26,789 bases of DNA from an uncultured Oscillospiraceae bacterium (GCA_900552945.1 USBI01000022.1:1-26789), one strand, 5' to 3'; positions 1-7,788 are shown, counted from the stretch's first letter. The notes: generated from the sequence alone by a model not told the origin. Made by a program: numbers and translations.

Positions 1-45
1 GATAGGCTCCGGTCTCGTGGGCTCGGAGATGTGTATAAGAGACAG
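1..45. other. Nextera P7-side adapter plus index (non-biological)
   Basis: Positions 12-45 are the 34-base Illumina Nextera transposase adapter of the i7 side, ending in the 19-bp Tn5 mosaic end AGATGTGTATAAGAGACAG at 27-45. Positions 4-11 (AGGCTCCG) sit where the 8-base i7 index lies, and positions 1-3 (GAT) match the end of the P7 oligo. This is untrimmed library sequence, so genomic sequence starts at 46. Confidence 0.98.
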
Positions 46-257
46 TACCCCACCAGCGCCGCTGCCAAAACACCGGCAATCATCATAAAGCCGCCCATTG
101 TAGGCGTTCCCTGCTTTTTTGCATGCCATGTGGGGCCAACGTCATTGATTGTCTGCCCGTATTTAATCTTTCTCAAAAACGGTATCAGTCCAATACCAAG
201 GGCTGCTGATACTCCAAACGCAATGACCGCTGTGATAACACTTGTTACTCCAACCAT
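46..257 (-). CDS. mraY: Phospho-N-acetylmuramoyl-pentapeptide-transferase, N-terminal fragment
   Basis: MraY is the integral membrane enzyme that moves phospho-MurNAc-pentapeptide from UDP onto undecaprenyl phosphate, giving lipid I. Only about 70 codons are present, because the contig ends in adapter sequence. The fragment begins MVGVTSVITAVIAFGVSALG, a first membrane helix, followed by the family's conserved cytoplasmic segment with FLRKIKYGQ, DVGPTWHAKKQGTPTMGG and a second hydrophobic stretch. The ATG at 257 lies 21 bases after the murF stop, as expected for the next dcw gene, with a modest purine-rich AGGGGCGAG upstream. The truncation is an assembly edge, not a biological one. Confidence 0.93.
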
Positions 258-278
258 TTTTTGTCTCGCCCCTATCCT

Positions 279-1649
279 TTATTCTTTCCCATAAAAGCCG
301 GAAATAATTTCTTCAAATTTCATTCCACGGCTTGCTTTGAATAACACAGCGTCACCGGAAGACACATTCCGTCTCAGCCAATCCGCAACATCCTGTTTCG
401 TTTCAAACCGCATGCAAACCGGAACGCCCTGTTTTTTTGCTTCATCCATAATCCAACGGGAAGCGTCTCCAAAACAAAGTACTGCATCGGCTTTGTGCTT
501 TGCCGCAAGCGCACCAACTTTTCTGTGCGCCTGCTCTGAAAATTCACCGAGCTCCAGCATATCGCCCAGAACAGCCACACGCTTTCCGCTCACGCCAAGC
601 TGTTCCAGCACTCCAAGCGATGCATCCATAGAATCCGGGCTTGCATTGTAACAGTCTTCAACCACCATGATACCTTGAAAATCAACCAGTTTTTGTCGCA
701 TTCCGCTCGGCTGATACCGGGCAAACGCCTCGATGATTCTTTCCGGCTTCATGCCGTTTAGGATTCCCACCGCAAACGCAGCCATGGCATTCATAACGTG
801 ATGCCGCCCCACTGCCGGAACCGCGGCGGGAAAACGCGCGCCTTCATAACACAGATTAAATCTCGTTTGCAGGCCGTCAACCATAATCTCTTCTGCACGG
901 ATCGCCGCATGTGGATTTTCAATTCCATAAAATATAACGTTTCTTTCGGGGAACGACACGCCCGAAAGCAGGTCATCATCCCCATTCAGAACGAGCGGCG
1001 CGGAAGGCTTTAAGCCATCCAGCAACTCCAGTTTGGCTTTCAGAATATTTTCACGGCTGCCTAGCTTTTCTATGTGCGAAATCCCAATATTGGTAATGAC
1101 CCCCACATCCCCGCAAGCGGCGCGGGAAAGGCGGGAAATCTCTCCAAAACCGGACATTCCCATTTCAATGACTGCCGCCTGAACAGACTGATCCAAACGG
1201 AAAAGGGTTTTGGGAAGGCCGATTTCATTATTGAGGTTTCCTTCTGTTTTTAGTGTTCGAAATTCAGACCGAAGCACGGTATCAATCATCTCTTTGGTTG
1301 AAGTTTTACCAACGCTCCCGGTCACCGAAACAACAAACAGTGATTCAAACCGTTTACGGTACCAGCCGCCCAACTCCAAAAATGCCCTGCGGGTATCCTC
1401 AACCAGCAGAAGCGGAGGAGAATCCTTCCAAAGCCCCTGAGGAACCTTATGCACAACCGCGGCAACTGCACCGGACGCAAACGCCTGCGGTACAAAGTCA
1501 TGCCCGTCAAACCGCTCCCCTTTGATGGCAAAGAAAAGCGTGCCGGGAACAACCTCACGATTGTCAATGGAAATATTTGTAACCTTCCCGTCCGGAATGC
1601 CGGTCAGTCCCAGCGCGGACGCAATTTCACAAAGAGAAAGTGTTTCCAA
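279..1649 (-). CDS. murF: UDP-N-acetylmuramoyl-tripeptide--D-alanyl-D-alanine ligase
   Basis: MurF adds D-Ala-D-Ala to UDP-MurNAc-tripeptide in the cytoplasm with ATP, finishing the pentapeptide precursor. The protein (about 456 residues, normal length) has the Mur ligase order: N-terminal substrate domain (with FFAIKGERFDGHDF near residues 39-52), central ATPase domain with P-loop VTGSVGKTSTKE near 109-120, and C-terminal domain with VVEDCYNASPDSM and VLGDMLELG. An ATG at 1655 directly abuts the GGAGG at 1656-1660, leaving no spacer. The TTG at 1649 has a six-base spacer and gives METLSLCEIA, closer to family starts, so I use it; 1655 is the alternative. It follows murE by a few bases and precedes mraY, so it is co-transcribed with them. 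Confidence 0.96.
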   Translation of the reverse strand: METLSLCEIASALGLTGIPDGKVTNISIDNREVVPGTLFFAIKGERFDGHDFVPQAFASGAVAAVVHKVPQGLWKDSPPLLLVEDTRRAFLELGGWYRKRFESLFVVSVTGSVGKTSTKEMIDTVLRSEFRTLKTEGNLNNEIGLPKTLFRLDQSVQAAVIEMGMSGFGEISRLSRAACGDVGVITNIGISHIEKLGSRENILKAKLELLDGLKPSAPLVLNGDDDLLSGVSFPERNVIFYGIENPHAAIRAEEIMVDGLQTRFNLCYEGARFPAAVPAVGRHHVMNAMAAFAVGILNGMKPERIIEAFARYQPSGMRQKLVDFQGIMVVEDCYNASPDSMDASLGVLEQLGVSGKRVAVLGDMLELGEFSEQAHRKVGALAAKHKADAVLCFGDASRWIMDEAKKQGVPVCMRFETKQDVADWLRRNVSSGDAVLFKASRGMKFEEIISGFYGKE

Positions 1650-1663
1650 AGCCATCCTCCTGT

Positions 1664-3097
1664 TTATGACAAAGCGGCGAGCGCTTCGGCGACAACTTCG
1701 CGCTCATCAAAATGGATTTCCTTTGTACCAATGACCTGATAATCCTCATGGCCCTTCCCAGCCAGAACGATCAAATCATCCTTCTGCGCATGCTGGATAG
1801 CGTAAAAGATCGCTTCACGCCGGTCCGGTATCACAAGGTACGGTGTTTCATATTTCTGTACACCCGGCAAAATTTCCTGAATGATCGCTTCCGGATCTTC
1901 CGTGCGAGGATTATCCGACGTGACAATTACAAAATCCGAGTTACGCGCGGCCGATTCGCCCATGAGCGGACGCTTGGTGCGGTCGCGGTCACCGCCGCAG
2001 CCGAACAGGGTGACAAGCCGCCCCTTGGCGTTTTCCTTCAGTGCAGGAAGAACGTTGTCAAGGCCGTCCGGCGTATGCGCATAATCGCAGATAACGGTGA
2101 AATCACGCCCTGTCGGGATCACTTCACTGCGCCCCTTCACACCCGTACTGTTTACAAGCAGATGAACCGCCTGCTCAAATGGAACTCCCATTAAAACGCA
2201 CACAGCAACAGCCGTCATGGAATTATAAACAGAAAAATGCCCCGGCATGCCAAAATCCACTGGAACCTCTTTTCCATCATGGCAGAGAATATAATGAACG
2301 CTGCTTGCCGAACAACGAATTTCTTTTGCAAAAAACGCCGCGGTTTCCTCTTCAGCGGAAAATCCAGCAACTTCACACGGAACAATACCGGTCAAACGTT
2401 TTCCATACGGGTCATCCACATTCACCAGAGCGGTTTTCGTCATGGAAAAGAGCATACATTTTGCCTGGAAGTAGGCTTCCATGGTTTTATGGTAATCCAG
2501 ATGATCCTGTGTCAGATTGGTAAAAACGCCTACATCAAACGGCAGTTCTCCCAAACGGTATTGATCCAGCGCGTGAGAGGATACCTCCATGACTACCGTG
2601 TCACAACCGGCGTCCGCCATTCGGCGGAAAAGATGGTAAAGCTCATACGCATCCGGCGTTGTGCGGTGGGCGGTAACCACCTCGTCTCCGATCTCATTTT
2701 GTATGGTGCCCACAAGACCGACTTTATGCCCCGCGCGGGTCAAAATGCTTTTAATAAGATTGGTGGTTGTTGTTTTTCCGTTGGTACCAGTTACACCCAC
2801 GAACCGCATGTTTCGTTCTGGATTTCCGCAGAAAGCGGCGCATAATTTCGCATATGCAAGGCGGGTGTTAGGAACAACGATCTCTTTCCCGGTGCCGAGC
2901 GGATGGTCACACACAACTGCGCACGCTCCCTGTTCCAGAGCCTGCGCCGCATGCTCATGTCCATCGAAATTTGCTCCTTTTATGCAGACAAAAAGACTGC
3001 CTTTCTGAATCTTTCTGGTATCGGAACAGACGTCGGTAACGTCGCAGTCCGGCAAAGCGGTTTGTGCAATTTCATCAAGCAACAACGATAATTTCAT
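1664..3097 (-). CDS. murE: UDP-N-acetylmuramoyl-L-alanyl-D-glutamate--diamino acid ligase, meso-DAP type
   Basis: MurE adds the third stem-peptide residue to UDP-MurNAc-L-Ala-D-Glu. It has about 477 residues, with P-loop GTNGKTTTT near 104-112, the lysine that is carbamylated in the family in YFQAKCM near 213, CDYAHTPDGL near 337-346, and GCGGDRDRTKRP near 367-377. The specificity motif DNPR at about 395-398 is the form found in meso-diaminopimelate-adding enzymes; lysine-adding enzymes differ here. This predicts a meso-DAP peptidoglycan. I choose the ATG at 3097 because AAAGG lies nine bases upstream; the in-frame ATG at 3106 abuts that same AAAGG and is unlikely. It lies between the PBP gene and murF. 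Confidence 0.97.
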   Translation of the reverse strand: MKLSLLLDEIAQTALPDCDVTDVCSDTRKIQKGSLFVCIKGANFDGHEHAAQALEQGACAVVCDHPLGTGKEIVVPNTRLAYAKLCAAFCGNPERNMRFVGVTGTNGKTTTTNLIKSILTRAGHKVGLVGTIQNEIGDEVVTAHRTTPDAYELYHLFRRMADAGCDTVVMEVSSHALDQYRLGELPFDVGVFTNLTQDHLDYHKTMEAYFQAKCMLFSMTKTALVNVDDPYGKRLTGIVPCEVAGFSAEEETAAFFAKEIRCSASSVHYILCHDGKEVPVDFGMPGHFSVYNSMTAVAVCVLMGVPFEQAVHLLVNSTGVKGRSEVIPTGRDFTVICDYAHTPDGLDNVLPALKENAKGRLVTLFGCGGDRDRTKRPLMGESAARNSDFVIVTSDNPRTEDPEAIIQEILPGVQKYETPYLVIPDRREAIFYAIQHAQKDDLIVLAGKGHEDYQVIGTKEIHFDEREVVAEALAALS

Positions 3098-3139
3098 AAA
3101 CAACATCCTTTCGGAATTTGTTTTTCCTTTTTCTGCCGA

Positions 3140-5344
3140 TCAGCCGGTTTCATCATTTTTCATACAGGTGACCGAAATAACCGTACCCTTAGAAACAACC
3201 GTTCCCTCCCCAATGCTCTGGGTAGAAACAACCGCTCCGCTCTGTTGAGTACCTCCGTCAAATTTGATATTGAGTCCAAGATTAGTAAGCGCCGTATTTG
3301 CCTGTGTGGCTGTCATACCAATCAGATTCGGAACGGTCGCTGTTTGCTCTTCGACATCCTCTGTATACAGTATGACCGTACTTCCCCGCGATACACTACT
3401 GCCGCGCGCAGGCACCTGTTTGAGCACTGTTTCACCGTTTCCGACCTTCTTATAAGAGAGACCTTCCGCAGCCAGTTTGCTCGCCGCCGTTTGTGCGTCA
3501 GAACCAATCACATTCGGAACAGAGATTTCCAGTTCAGCAAGTTCGCTGTCTGTGTACTGCGCTTCAACGCCGATATACGGCAAGGTCTGTTTGAGCACTT
3601 CAGAAACTGCCGGCGCGGCGACCGCACTGCCGTAAATCTGTCCGTCACGCGGGGTGTCAACGATAATAAGAACCGCGATCTGCGGATCATCAGCAGGGGC
3701 AAACCCAACAAACGAAGAAATATAAGAAGTGGTATCATCCGAGTCGAGTTTCTGCGCTGTACCGGATTTTCCGCCAATGCGGTAACCGCGGATATATGCG
3801 TTGCTTCCGCCGTTTGATTCAACAACCTGTTCCAGCACATCTCTCATGATCGCAGAAGTTTCATTGGAAATCGCCTGACGTTTTACCGTTGTATCAATGG
3901 TTTCAACAACATTATTATTCTGGTCAAGAACCTGTTTGACCACATGAGGCTGCACCACATAACCGCCGTTTACCACTGCGGCGGTCGCAGTAATCATCTG
4001 AAGCGGGGTAATTTTGTTTGACTGGCCGAACGAGCAGCTGGCAAGCTCAACCGGGCCCATATCTTCTGCCTGATAAACAATACTGCTTGCCTCGCCCGGC
4101 AGATCAATCCCTGTTTTTTCCATAAACCCAAACGCCTGCACATAATCGCAGAACTTATTTGCGCCAAGCGAACTTCCGATGGCAACAAACGCCGGGTTGC
4201 AGGAGTTGGTCATCGCCTGAACAAAATTTTGTGTGCCATGACCGGAAAGGCGCCAGCAGTGGATTGGTTTTTCATAACCGGGAATAGTCATGGAACCGGT
4301 GCAGTTAAAGGTGGTATCAAGCGAAACCGTTTTTTCCTCAAGCGCCGCGGAACCGGTCACAACTTTAAATACCGAACCCGGCTCATACAACTCCGTGATG
4401 GCTTTGTTTTTCCACTGAAGTTCACGGGCGTCTGAAATCGCCTGATCTTTTGCGTCTCCCGTCAGTCCCGCAATTTCCGTTGCTGTTGCTGCATCCGCAA
4501 TCTCGAACGGTTCATTCAGGTCAAAATCAGGCTTGGTGGCCATTGCAAGAATCTCACCGGTGTTCACATCCATAACGATGCCCGCAGCACGGTTTTCTAC
4601 TTTATGAACAGAAATGGCTTCTTCCAACGCACTTTCCAGAAAATGCTGGATGACCTCATCAATCGTCAGCACCAGATTGTAACCGTCTTCCGGTTCATAA
4701 TATTTTTCATACTGGAACGGCATTTCCGTTCCAACAGCATTCTTCGCCACTACAATGCGGCCGGGTTCCCCTTTGAGATATTCATCATAATACGCTTCAA
4801 TCCCGTAAAGGCCCTGATTATCCGACCCGGTAAACCCAATGACCGAAGCCGCGAAATCATTGTACGGATAATAACGTTTGCTGTCTTCAACGAGATAAAT
4901 ACAGGAAACATCGTTTTCCGAAACAAATTCCCGAATCTCATCCCGCTTATCCTCTTCTATTTTTTTCTCAATGATTTCATAATAGTTTTCCTTGAGCGTC
5001 TTCTGGTATACGGTGTCATAATCCAGTCCCAAAATGTCGGAAAGGCCCTGAGCAATCAACTCGCGGTCATCTTCTTCAATATCCAAAGGCGAGATGATAA
5101 CCGTCCAAACTTGCGCGCTTTGGGCAAGAATCGTCATATTCCGGTCGTAGATTGTGCCGCGCTTTGGATTGACTGTAATATCGCTCAACTGCTGAGACGA
5201 CGCTTCCTTCTGATAATAATCACCGTCAACCACCGAAATCACAAAAACACGCGCCAGTAATACAACAAATACAAGTGCTACCACTGGAACAACGATCATA
5301 AAAATGCGCCGCCGCATTTTTCTTGTTGGTCCTTTTGCCGCCAT
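3140..5344 (-). CDS. Class B penicillin-binding protein with two PASTA domains (SpoVD/FtsI type transpeptidase)
   Basis: This is a membrane-anchored DD-transpeptidase that cross-links peptidoglycan at the septum or spore cortex. The 734 residues contain a short basic tail, one membrane helix (about 13-38), the PBP dimerisation domain (NPKRGTIYDRN near 59-69), and a transpeptidase domain with active-site motif S-V-F-K at about 324-327, SCN at 381-383 and KSGT at 526-529. Two PASTA repeats follow (about 608-661 and 669-727). All catalytic residues are present. SpoVD and division PBP2B paralogues share this layout and the usual dcw position, so I give no symbol; only one copy is seen here. The start is the ATG at 5344, with GGGAGG seven to eight bases upstream; the TTG at 5347 is less likely. 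It is followed by murE after about 40 bases. Confidence 0.95.
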   Translation of the reverse strand: MAAKGPTRKMRRRIFMIVVPVVALVFVVLLARVFVISVVDGDYYQKEASSQQLSDITVNPKRGTIYDRNMTILAQSAQVWTVIISPLDIEEDDRELIAQGLSDILGLDYDTVYQKTLKENYYEIIEKKIEEDKRDEIREFVSENDVSCIYLVEDSKRYYPYNDFAASVIGFTGSDNQGLYGIEAYYDEYLKGEPGRIVVAKNAVGTEMPFQYEKYYEPEDGYNLVLTIDEVIQHFLESALEEAISVHKVENRAAGIVMDVNTGEILAMATKPDFDLNEPFEIADAATATEIAGLTGDAKDQAISDARELQWKNKAITELYEPGSVFKVVTGSAALEEKTVSLDTTFNCTGSMTIPGYEKPIHCWRLSGHGTQNFVQAMTNSCNPAFVAIGSSLGANKFCDYVQAFGFMEKTGIDLPGEASSIVYQAEDMGPVELASCSFGQSNKITPLQMITATAAVVNGGYVVQPHVVKQVLDQNNNVVETIDTTVKRQAISNETSAIMRDVLEQVVESNGGSNAYIRGYRIGGKSGTAQKLDSDDTTSYISSFVGFAPADDPQIAVLIIVDTPRDGQIYGSAVAAPAVSEVLKQTLPYIGVEAQYTDSELAELEISVPNVIGSDAQTAASKLAAEGLSYKKVGNGETVLKQVPARGSSVSRGSTVILYTEDVEEQTATVPNLIGMTATQANTALTNLGLNIKFDGGTQQSGAVVSTQSIGEGTVVSKGTVISVTCMKNDETG

Positions 5345-5382
5345 CAAACTACCTCCCGGGACTACTCGTTTATAGCGAAAAG

Positions 5383-5406
5383 GGGTTAAGATTCACATCC
5401 TAACCC
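5383..5406 (-). other. Hairpin in the leader of the PBP gene
   Basis: A ten-base-pair stem (GGGTTAGGAT with ATCTTAACCC on the minus strand, one G-U pair) encloses the loop GTGA. It is followed by CTTTTCG, a T-run too short for a convincing terminator. It sits between the ftsL-like gene and the PBP gene, downstream of a possible internal promoter, so it may be an mRNA-stabilising or partial attenuation structure. Confidence 0.5.
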
Positions 5407-5424
5407 GTTTAGACGCTTCAATGT

Positions 5425-5433
5425 ATTATATCA
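5425..5433 (-). promoter_or_regulatory. Possible internal extended -10 promoter before the PBP gene
   Basis: On the minus strand TGATATAAT gives a perfect TATAAT (5425-5430) with the TGN extension. No good -35 hexamer lies 16-18 bases upstream. Extended -10 promoters can work without one. It would let the PBP-murE-murF-mraY part be transcribed apart from mraZ-rsmH-ftsL. Confidence 0.45.
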
Positions 5434-5447
5434 TGACACGCCCGACA

Positions 5448-5948
5448 CTATGACAACAGATTCGCAAAAAAGTTCTTCACAGAGCTCCAGAAATCCGTTC
5501 CGCCTTCGTTCGGGACTTCAATTTTATCATCTTGTGTAAGGCGAAGATATTCCACGCTTTTTCCATCCATCTTTGTCATACCGAGTGTTTGCGTTGCATA
5601 CTCTTCCGCGTTTTTCAGTGAAACTTTGCTTTCGAGTTCCAAATTCATGCGGGTTCCTTCCGCTTCTAATTCCGCATAAGTTTTCGTAGCATCTGCAACA
5701 GCCTGAATGCTTTCCGTCAGCTGCACTCTGGTATAAAGCAGCGCGGATGCGACCGCTACTACAAGAAGCATACACGCGACCGCTTTTACCGTACTGATAT
5801 GCGCCGCCGGTTTGGTTTTGGCAACCTTTTTTATTTCAGGACGTGCCTGTACCTGTTCTTTTGCCTGTGATGCCCCGGATTCAAACCTGGATAAATCGTA
5901 TGCTAAATTGTTTCTTGCCAAACTGGCCACGTCCTTTCCTGTAATCAA
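5448..5948 (-). CDS. ftsL: FtsL/DivIC-like cell division protein
   Basis: This is a small bitopic membrane protein of the divisome. FtsL homologues bridge FtsB/DivIC and the septal PBP. The sequence is poorly conserved, as usual in this family. The call rests on the position between rsmH and the PBP gene and on the layout: cytoplasmic tail of about 50 residues rich in Lys and Glu, one membrane helix near 56-73, then a coiled-coil stretch of about 45 residues and a short tail ending FWSSVKNFFANLLS. The start is uncertain. The longest frame opens with TTG at 5948 with weak ribosome binding; GTG at 5930 and TTG at 5921 are in frame, and the last has AGGAAAGG ten bases upstream and would give MARNNLAYDLSRF, which looks more like family starts. 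The gene may therefore be nine codons shorter. Confidence 0.8.
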   Translation of the reverse strand: MITGKDVASLARNNLAYDLSRFESGASQAKEQVQARPEIKKVAKTKPAAHISTVKAVACMLLVVAVASALLYTRVQLTESIQAVADATKTYAELEAEGTRMNLELESKVSLKNAEEYATQTLGMTKMDGKSVEYLRLTQDDKIEVPNEGGTDFWSSVKNFFANLLS

Positions 5949-5975
5949 ACCGCCGGGGCGGAAATCATATTGCCT

Positions 5976-6899
5976 TTATAGTTTTTCAATTACCCTCAGC
6001 TTTGCGCTTTGGCTTCTGGGGTTTTCCTCCAGCTCCTGCGCAGAAGGCAGGACCGGTTTTTTTTCAACCAATTTTGCCTGCGGCTTTTTCCCGCAGACAC
6101 AAACCGGGAATTCCGGCGGGCAGGTGCATCCTTTGCACCATGCGGCAAATCTCTGTTTGACCATACGATCTTCCAAAGAATGAAAACTGATGATAACAAA
6201 CCGGCCGCCCGGATTCAAAAGCGAAAAAGCTTCATCCAAGCCTTCAGACAAACTATCCAACTCACTGTTCACCGCAATACGGAGCGCTTGAAAGGTGCGC
6301 TTACACGGGTTTTTCTCGCGTTTTGCCTTGGCAGGCATGGACGCCTTGATAATTTCCGCAAGCTCAAAGGTTGTCTCGACCGGCTTTTCAGCCCTTTTTT
6401 TCACAATATGTTTTGCAATGCTGTAAGCAAATTTTTCTTCTCCATATTCCCGGAAGATACGTGTCAGCTCCTCTTCCGGACAGGTATTCACCAGATCAGC
6501 CGCACTGGGCCCGGTTTTGCTCATACGCATATCCAGCGGCGCATCATAACGGTAGGAAAACCCTCTGGAAGCAGTATCCAGCTGAAAAGAGGAAACGCCA
6601 AGGTCCAGCAGAACACCATCCACGCCGAACACACCACGCGCCGCAAGCTCTTCCTTCATATTGCGGAAATTGGATGGGACCACTTCAGCACAAGGATACT
6701 CGCTCAATCGCTGTGAAGCCACCTGAACCGCATCCGGGTCCTGATCAAACGCAAATAACTTTCCGGTCGTCAAACGCTTGGCAATCTCGCTGGAATGTCC
6801 CGCTCCGCCGGCTGTACCATCCACATAAACGCCGCCCGGTCGAACCGCAAGCGATTTTATGGATTCAGACAGAAGGACCGAGTAATGCTTGAATTCCAT
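5976..6899 (-). CDS. rsmH: 16S rRNA (cytosine(1402)-N(4))-methyltransferase
   Basis: RsmH (MraW) N4-methylates C1402 in the decoding centre of 16S rRNA using S-adenosylmethionine. The 307 residues match the family length. Visible landmarks are HYSVLLSESI at the start, the SAM-binding loop VDGTAGGAGHS near 26-36, VDGVLLDLGVSSFQLD, GFSYRYDAPLDMRM, FQALRIAVNSELD and IISFHSLEDRMVKQRF, all typical of MraW. The ATG at 6899 has GGAGG upstream that lies next to the mraZ stop, so the two genes are probably translationally coupled. A Cys-rich stretch (CKGCTCPPEFPVCVCGKKP) near the C-terminus is common in clostridial RsmH. Confidence 0.97.
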   Translation of the reverse strand: MEFKHYSVLLSESIKSLAVRPGGVYVDGTAGGAGHSSEIAKRLTTGKLFAFDQDPDAVQVASQRLSEYPCAEVVPSNFRNMKEELAARGVFGVDGVLLDLGVSSFQLDTASRGFSYRYDAPLDMRMSKTGPSAADLVNTCPEEELTRIFREYGEEKFAYSIAKHIVKKRAEKPVETTFELAEIIKASMPAKAKREKNPCKRTFQALRIAVNSELDSLSEGLDEAFSLLNPGGRFVIISFHSLEDRMVKQRFAAWCKGCTCPPEFPVCVCGKKPQAKLVEKKPVLPSAQELEENPRSQSAKLRVIEKL

Positions 6900-6911
6900 T
6901 GCCGTTCCTCC

Positions 6912-7331
6912 TTAGAACCCGAGTTCATCCATCGCCTGAGCGATCGCGTCGGAATTCAAATCATCACAGGAAGCTTCCCACCTGCTCTTATTCCAAATCT
7001 CAGCGCGGTTTGACGCGCCGATCACCATGATATCTTTTTTCAAATCAGCAAACTCACGCAAATTTGCCGGGATAAGGATACGCCCCTGCTTATCCGGCTC
7101 TACTTCACAAGCGCCTGAAAACAGGTAACGCTGAATGGTGCGGGCTTTGGACATAGGCAGTCCCTTGATCTTCCGTTCAAGGTTACCCCATTCTTCCAGC
7201 GAATAAACGAACAGGCAGTCGTCCAATCCCTTGGTTACGATAAAGCGTTCACCCAAATCCTCACGAAGCTTTGCGGGGAAATTAAGACGCCCTTTGGCAT
7301 CGATATTGTGTGAATATTCACCAATCAGCAT
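6912..7331 (-). CDS. mraZ: Transcriptional regulator MraZ
   Basis: MraZ is a ring-forming SpoVT/AbrB-fold DNA-binding protein that usually controls its own dcw operon. The 139 residues carry two tandem MraZ/AbrB-like halves, each with the DNA-contact pattern: HNIDAKGRLNFPAKLRE near 8-24 and EVDKQGRI-like EVEPDKQGRILIPANLRE near 77-94. I choose the ATG at 7331 because GGAGG at 7339-7343 lies seven bases upstream and the protein then starts MLIGEYSHNIDAKGR, as family members do. An in-frame GTG at 7337 is too close to the ribosome binding site. Three GTGGT boxes lie in its leader, which fits autoregulation. Confidence 0.96.
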   Translation of the reverse strand: MLIGEYSHNIDAKGRLNFPAKLREDLGERFIVTKGLDDCLFVYSLEEWGNLERKIKGLPMSKARTIQRYLFSGACEVEPDKQGRILIPANLREFADLKKDIMVIGASNRAEIWNKSRWEASCDDLNSDAIAQAMDELGF

Positions 7332-7360
7332 CCCCACACCTCCGTTTCCAGGTTTTTTAA

Positions 7361-7385
7361 ACCACTTTTAACCACAATTCACCAC
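7361..7385 (-). promoter_or_regulatory. MraZ box: three GTGGT repeats at 10-bp spacing
   Basis: On the minus strand GTGGT occurs at 7385-7381, 7375-7371 and 7365-7361, exactly ten bases apart, two of them in the context AAAAGTGGT. MraZ proteins of other bacteria bind short direct repeats with about one helical turn between them upstream of mraZ. The boxes lie just downstream of the -10, so bound MraZ would block transcription initiation or clearance. Confidence 0.85.
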
Positions 7386-7395
7386 TTTTAAACTA

Positions 7396-7424
7396 ATTAT
7401 ATATGATACGGAAGATAAATGCAA
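7396..7424 (-). promoter_or_regulatory. Sigma-A-type promoter of the dcw operon
   Basis: On the minus strand -35 TTGCAT (7419-7424), a 17-bp spacer and -10 TATAAT (7396-7401). The expected start is near 7389, inside or next to the MraZ box, leaving a leader of about 58 bases before the mraZ ATG. Confidence 0.8.
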
Positions 7425-7560
7425 ATACTTTTTTGGTTTTTTCGTGCAGAAACGCCCGTTAATTTTTGGTAATTATGCGAACATTTGTGCGATTTTTGTC
7501 TTGTCACTCTATCAAATCAACCAAAATAAAACCTTTATAAATGAAGGGACGAATCTAAAT
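7425..7560. other. AT-rich intergenic stretch with no recognisable gene
   Basis: This is the part of the 457-bp gap between mraZ and the coiled-coil gene that lies upstream of the dcw promoter. I see no ORF with a ribosome binding site and no clear hairpin here. It may hold further regulatory sites for the dcw promoter. Confidence 0.5.
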
Positions 7561-7589
7561 AAAAAAAGCCGCCGGATTCATCCGGCAGC
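7561..7589 (-). terminator. Rho-independent terminator, distal of two
   Basis: On the minus strand GCTGCCGGA, loop TGAA, TCCGGCGGC (nine pairs, one T-G), followed by seven T. It is the second terminator after the rodA-rsmD-coaD run and shields the dcw promoter. It could instead end a separate short transcript starting downstream of the first terminator. Confidence 0.85.
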
Positions 7590-7611
7590 CTGATAAAATC
7601 TCTGATTTTAG

Positions 7612-7710
7612 TTAAAAACACATTATAATTTTTTCAATACATTCAAATAATATCCCGGTTCCTTTAAAACAGTCCACACTAAGCAGACGATACCCAAGCA
7701 CTGCGCTCAT
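7612..7710 (-). CDS. Doubtful 32-residue small ORF between two terminators
   Basis: An ATG-initiated frame on the minus strand encodes 32 residues starting MSAVLGYRLLSVDCFKGTG and ending KIIMCF, mildly hydrophobic with three Cys. The purine run GGAAGGG upstream is about 14 bases from the ATG, too far for a good ribosome binding site, and I see no strong promoter. It is followed by a short hairpin (7593-7609) and the distal terminator. It may be chance, a small protein, or part of a non-coding RNA. Confidence 0.2.
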   Translation of the reverse strand: MSAVLGYRLLSVDCFKGTGILFECIEKIIMCF

Positions 7711-7738
7711 CAAAGCAGATTATCCCTTCCACTAACAC

Positions 7739-7768
7739 AAAAAGCTCCGTGAACTCACGAAGCTTTTT
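7739..7768 (-). terminator. Rho-independent terminator after the rodA-rsmD-coaD run
   Basis: On the minus strand AAAAAGCTTCGTGA and TCACGGAGCTTTTT form a long stem with one T-G pair and a very short loop, ending in a T-run. The wobble pair would be a C-A mismatch on the other strand, so it is designed for minus-strand transcripts. It lies about 20 bases after the stop of the coiled-coil gene. Confidence 0.85.
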
Positions 7769-7788
7769 AATAGCTGACATATTATATC

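Noticed and set aside
31..294. Plus-strand ORF of 87 codons at the left end
   Set aside because: It starts inside the Nextera adapter and is antisense to the mraY start, which has a clear family match on the minus strand.
7590..7738. 6S RNA or T-box element between the two terminators
   Set aside because: I could not find the long closing stem of 6S RNA or the T-box TGGNACCGCG core; only short local hairpins are visible.
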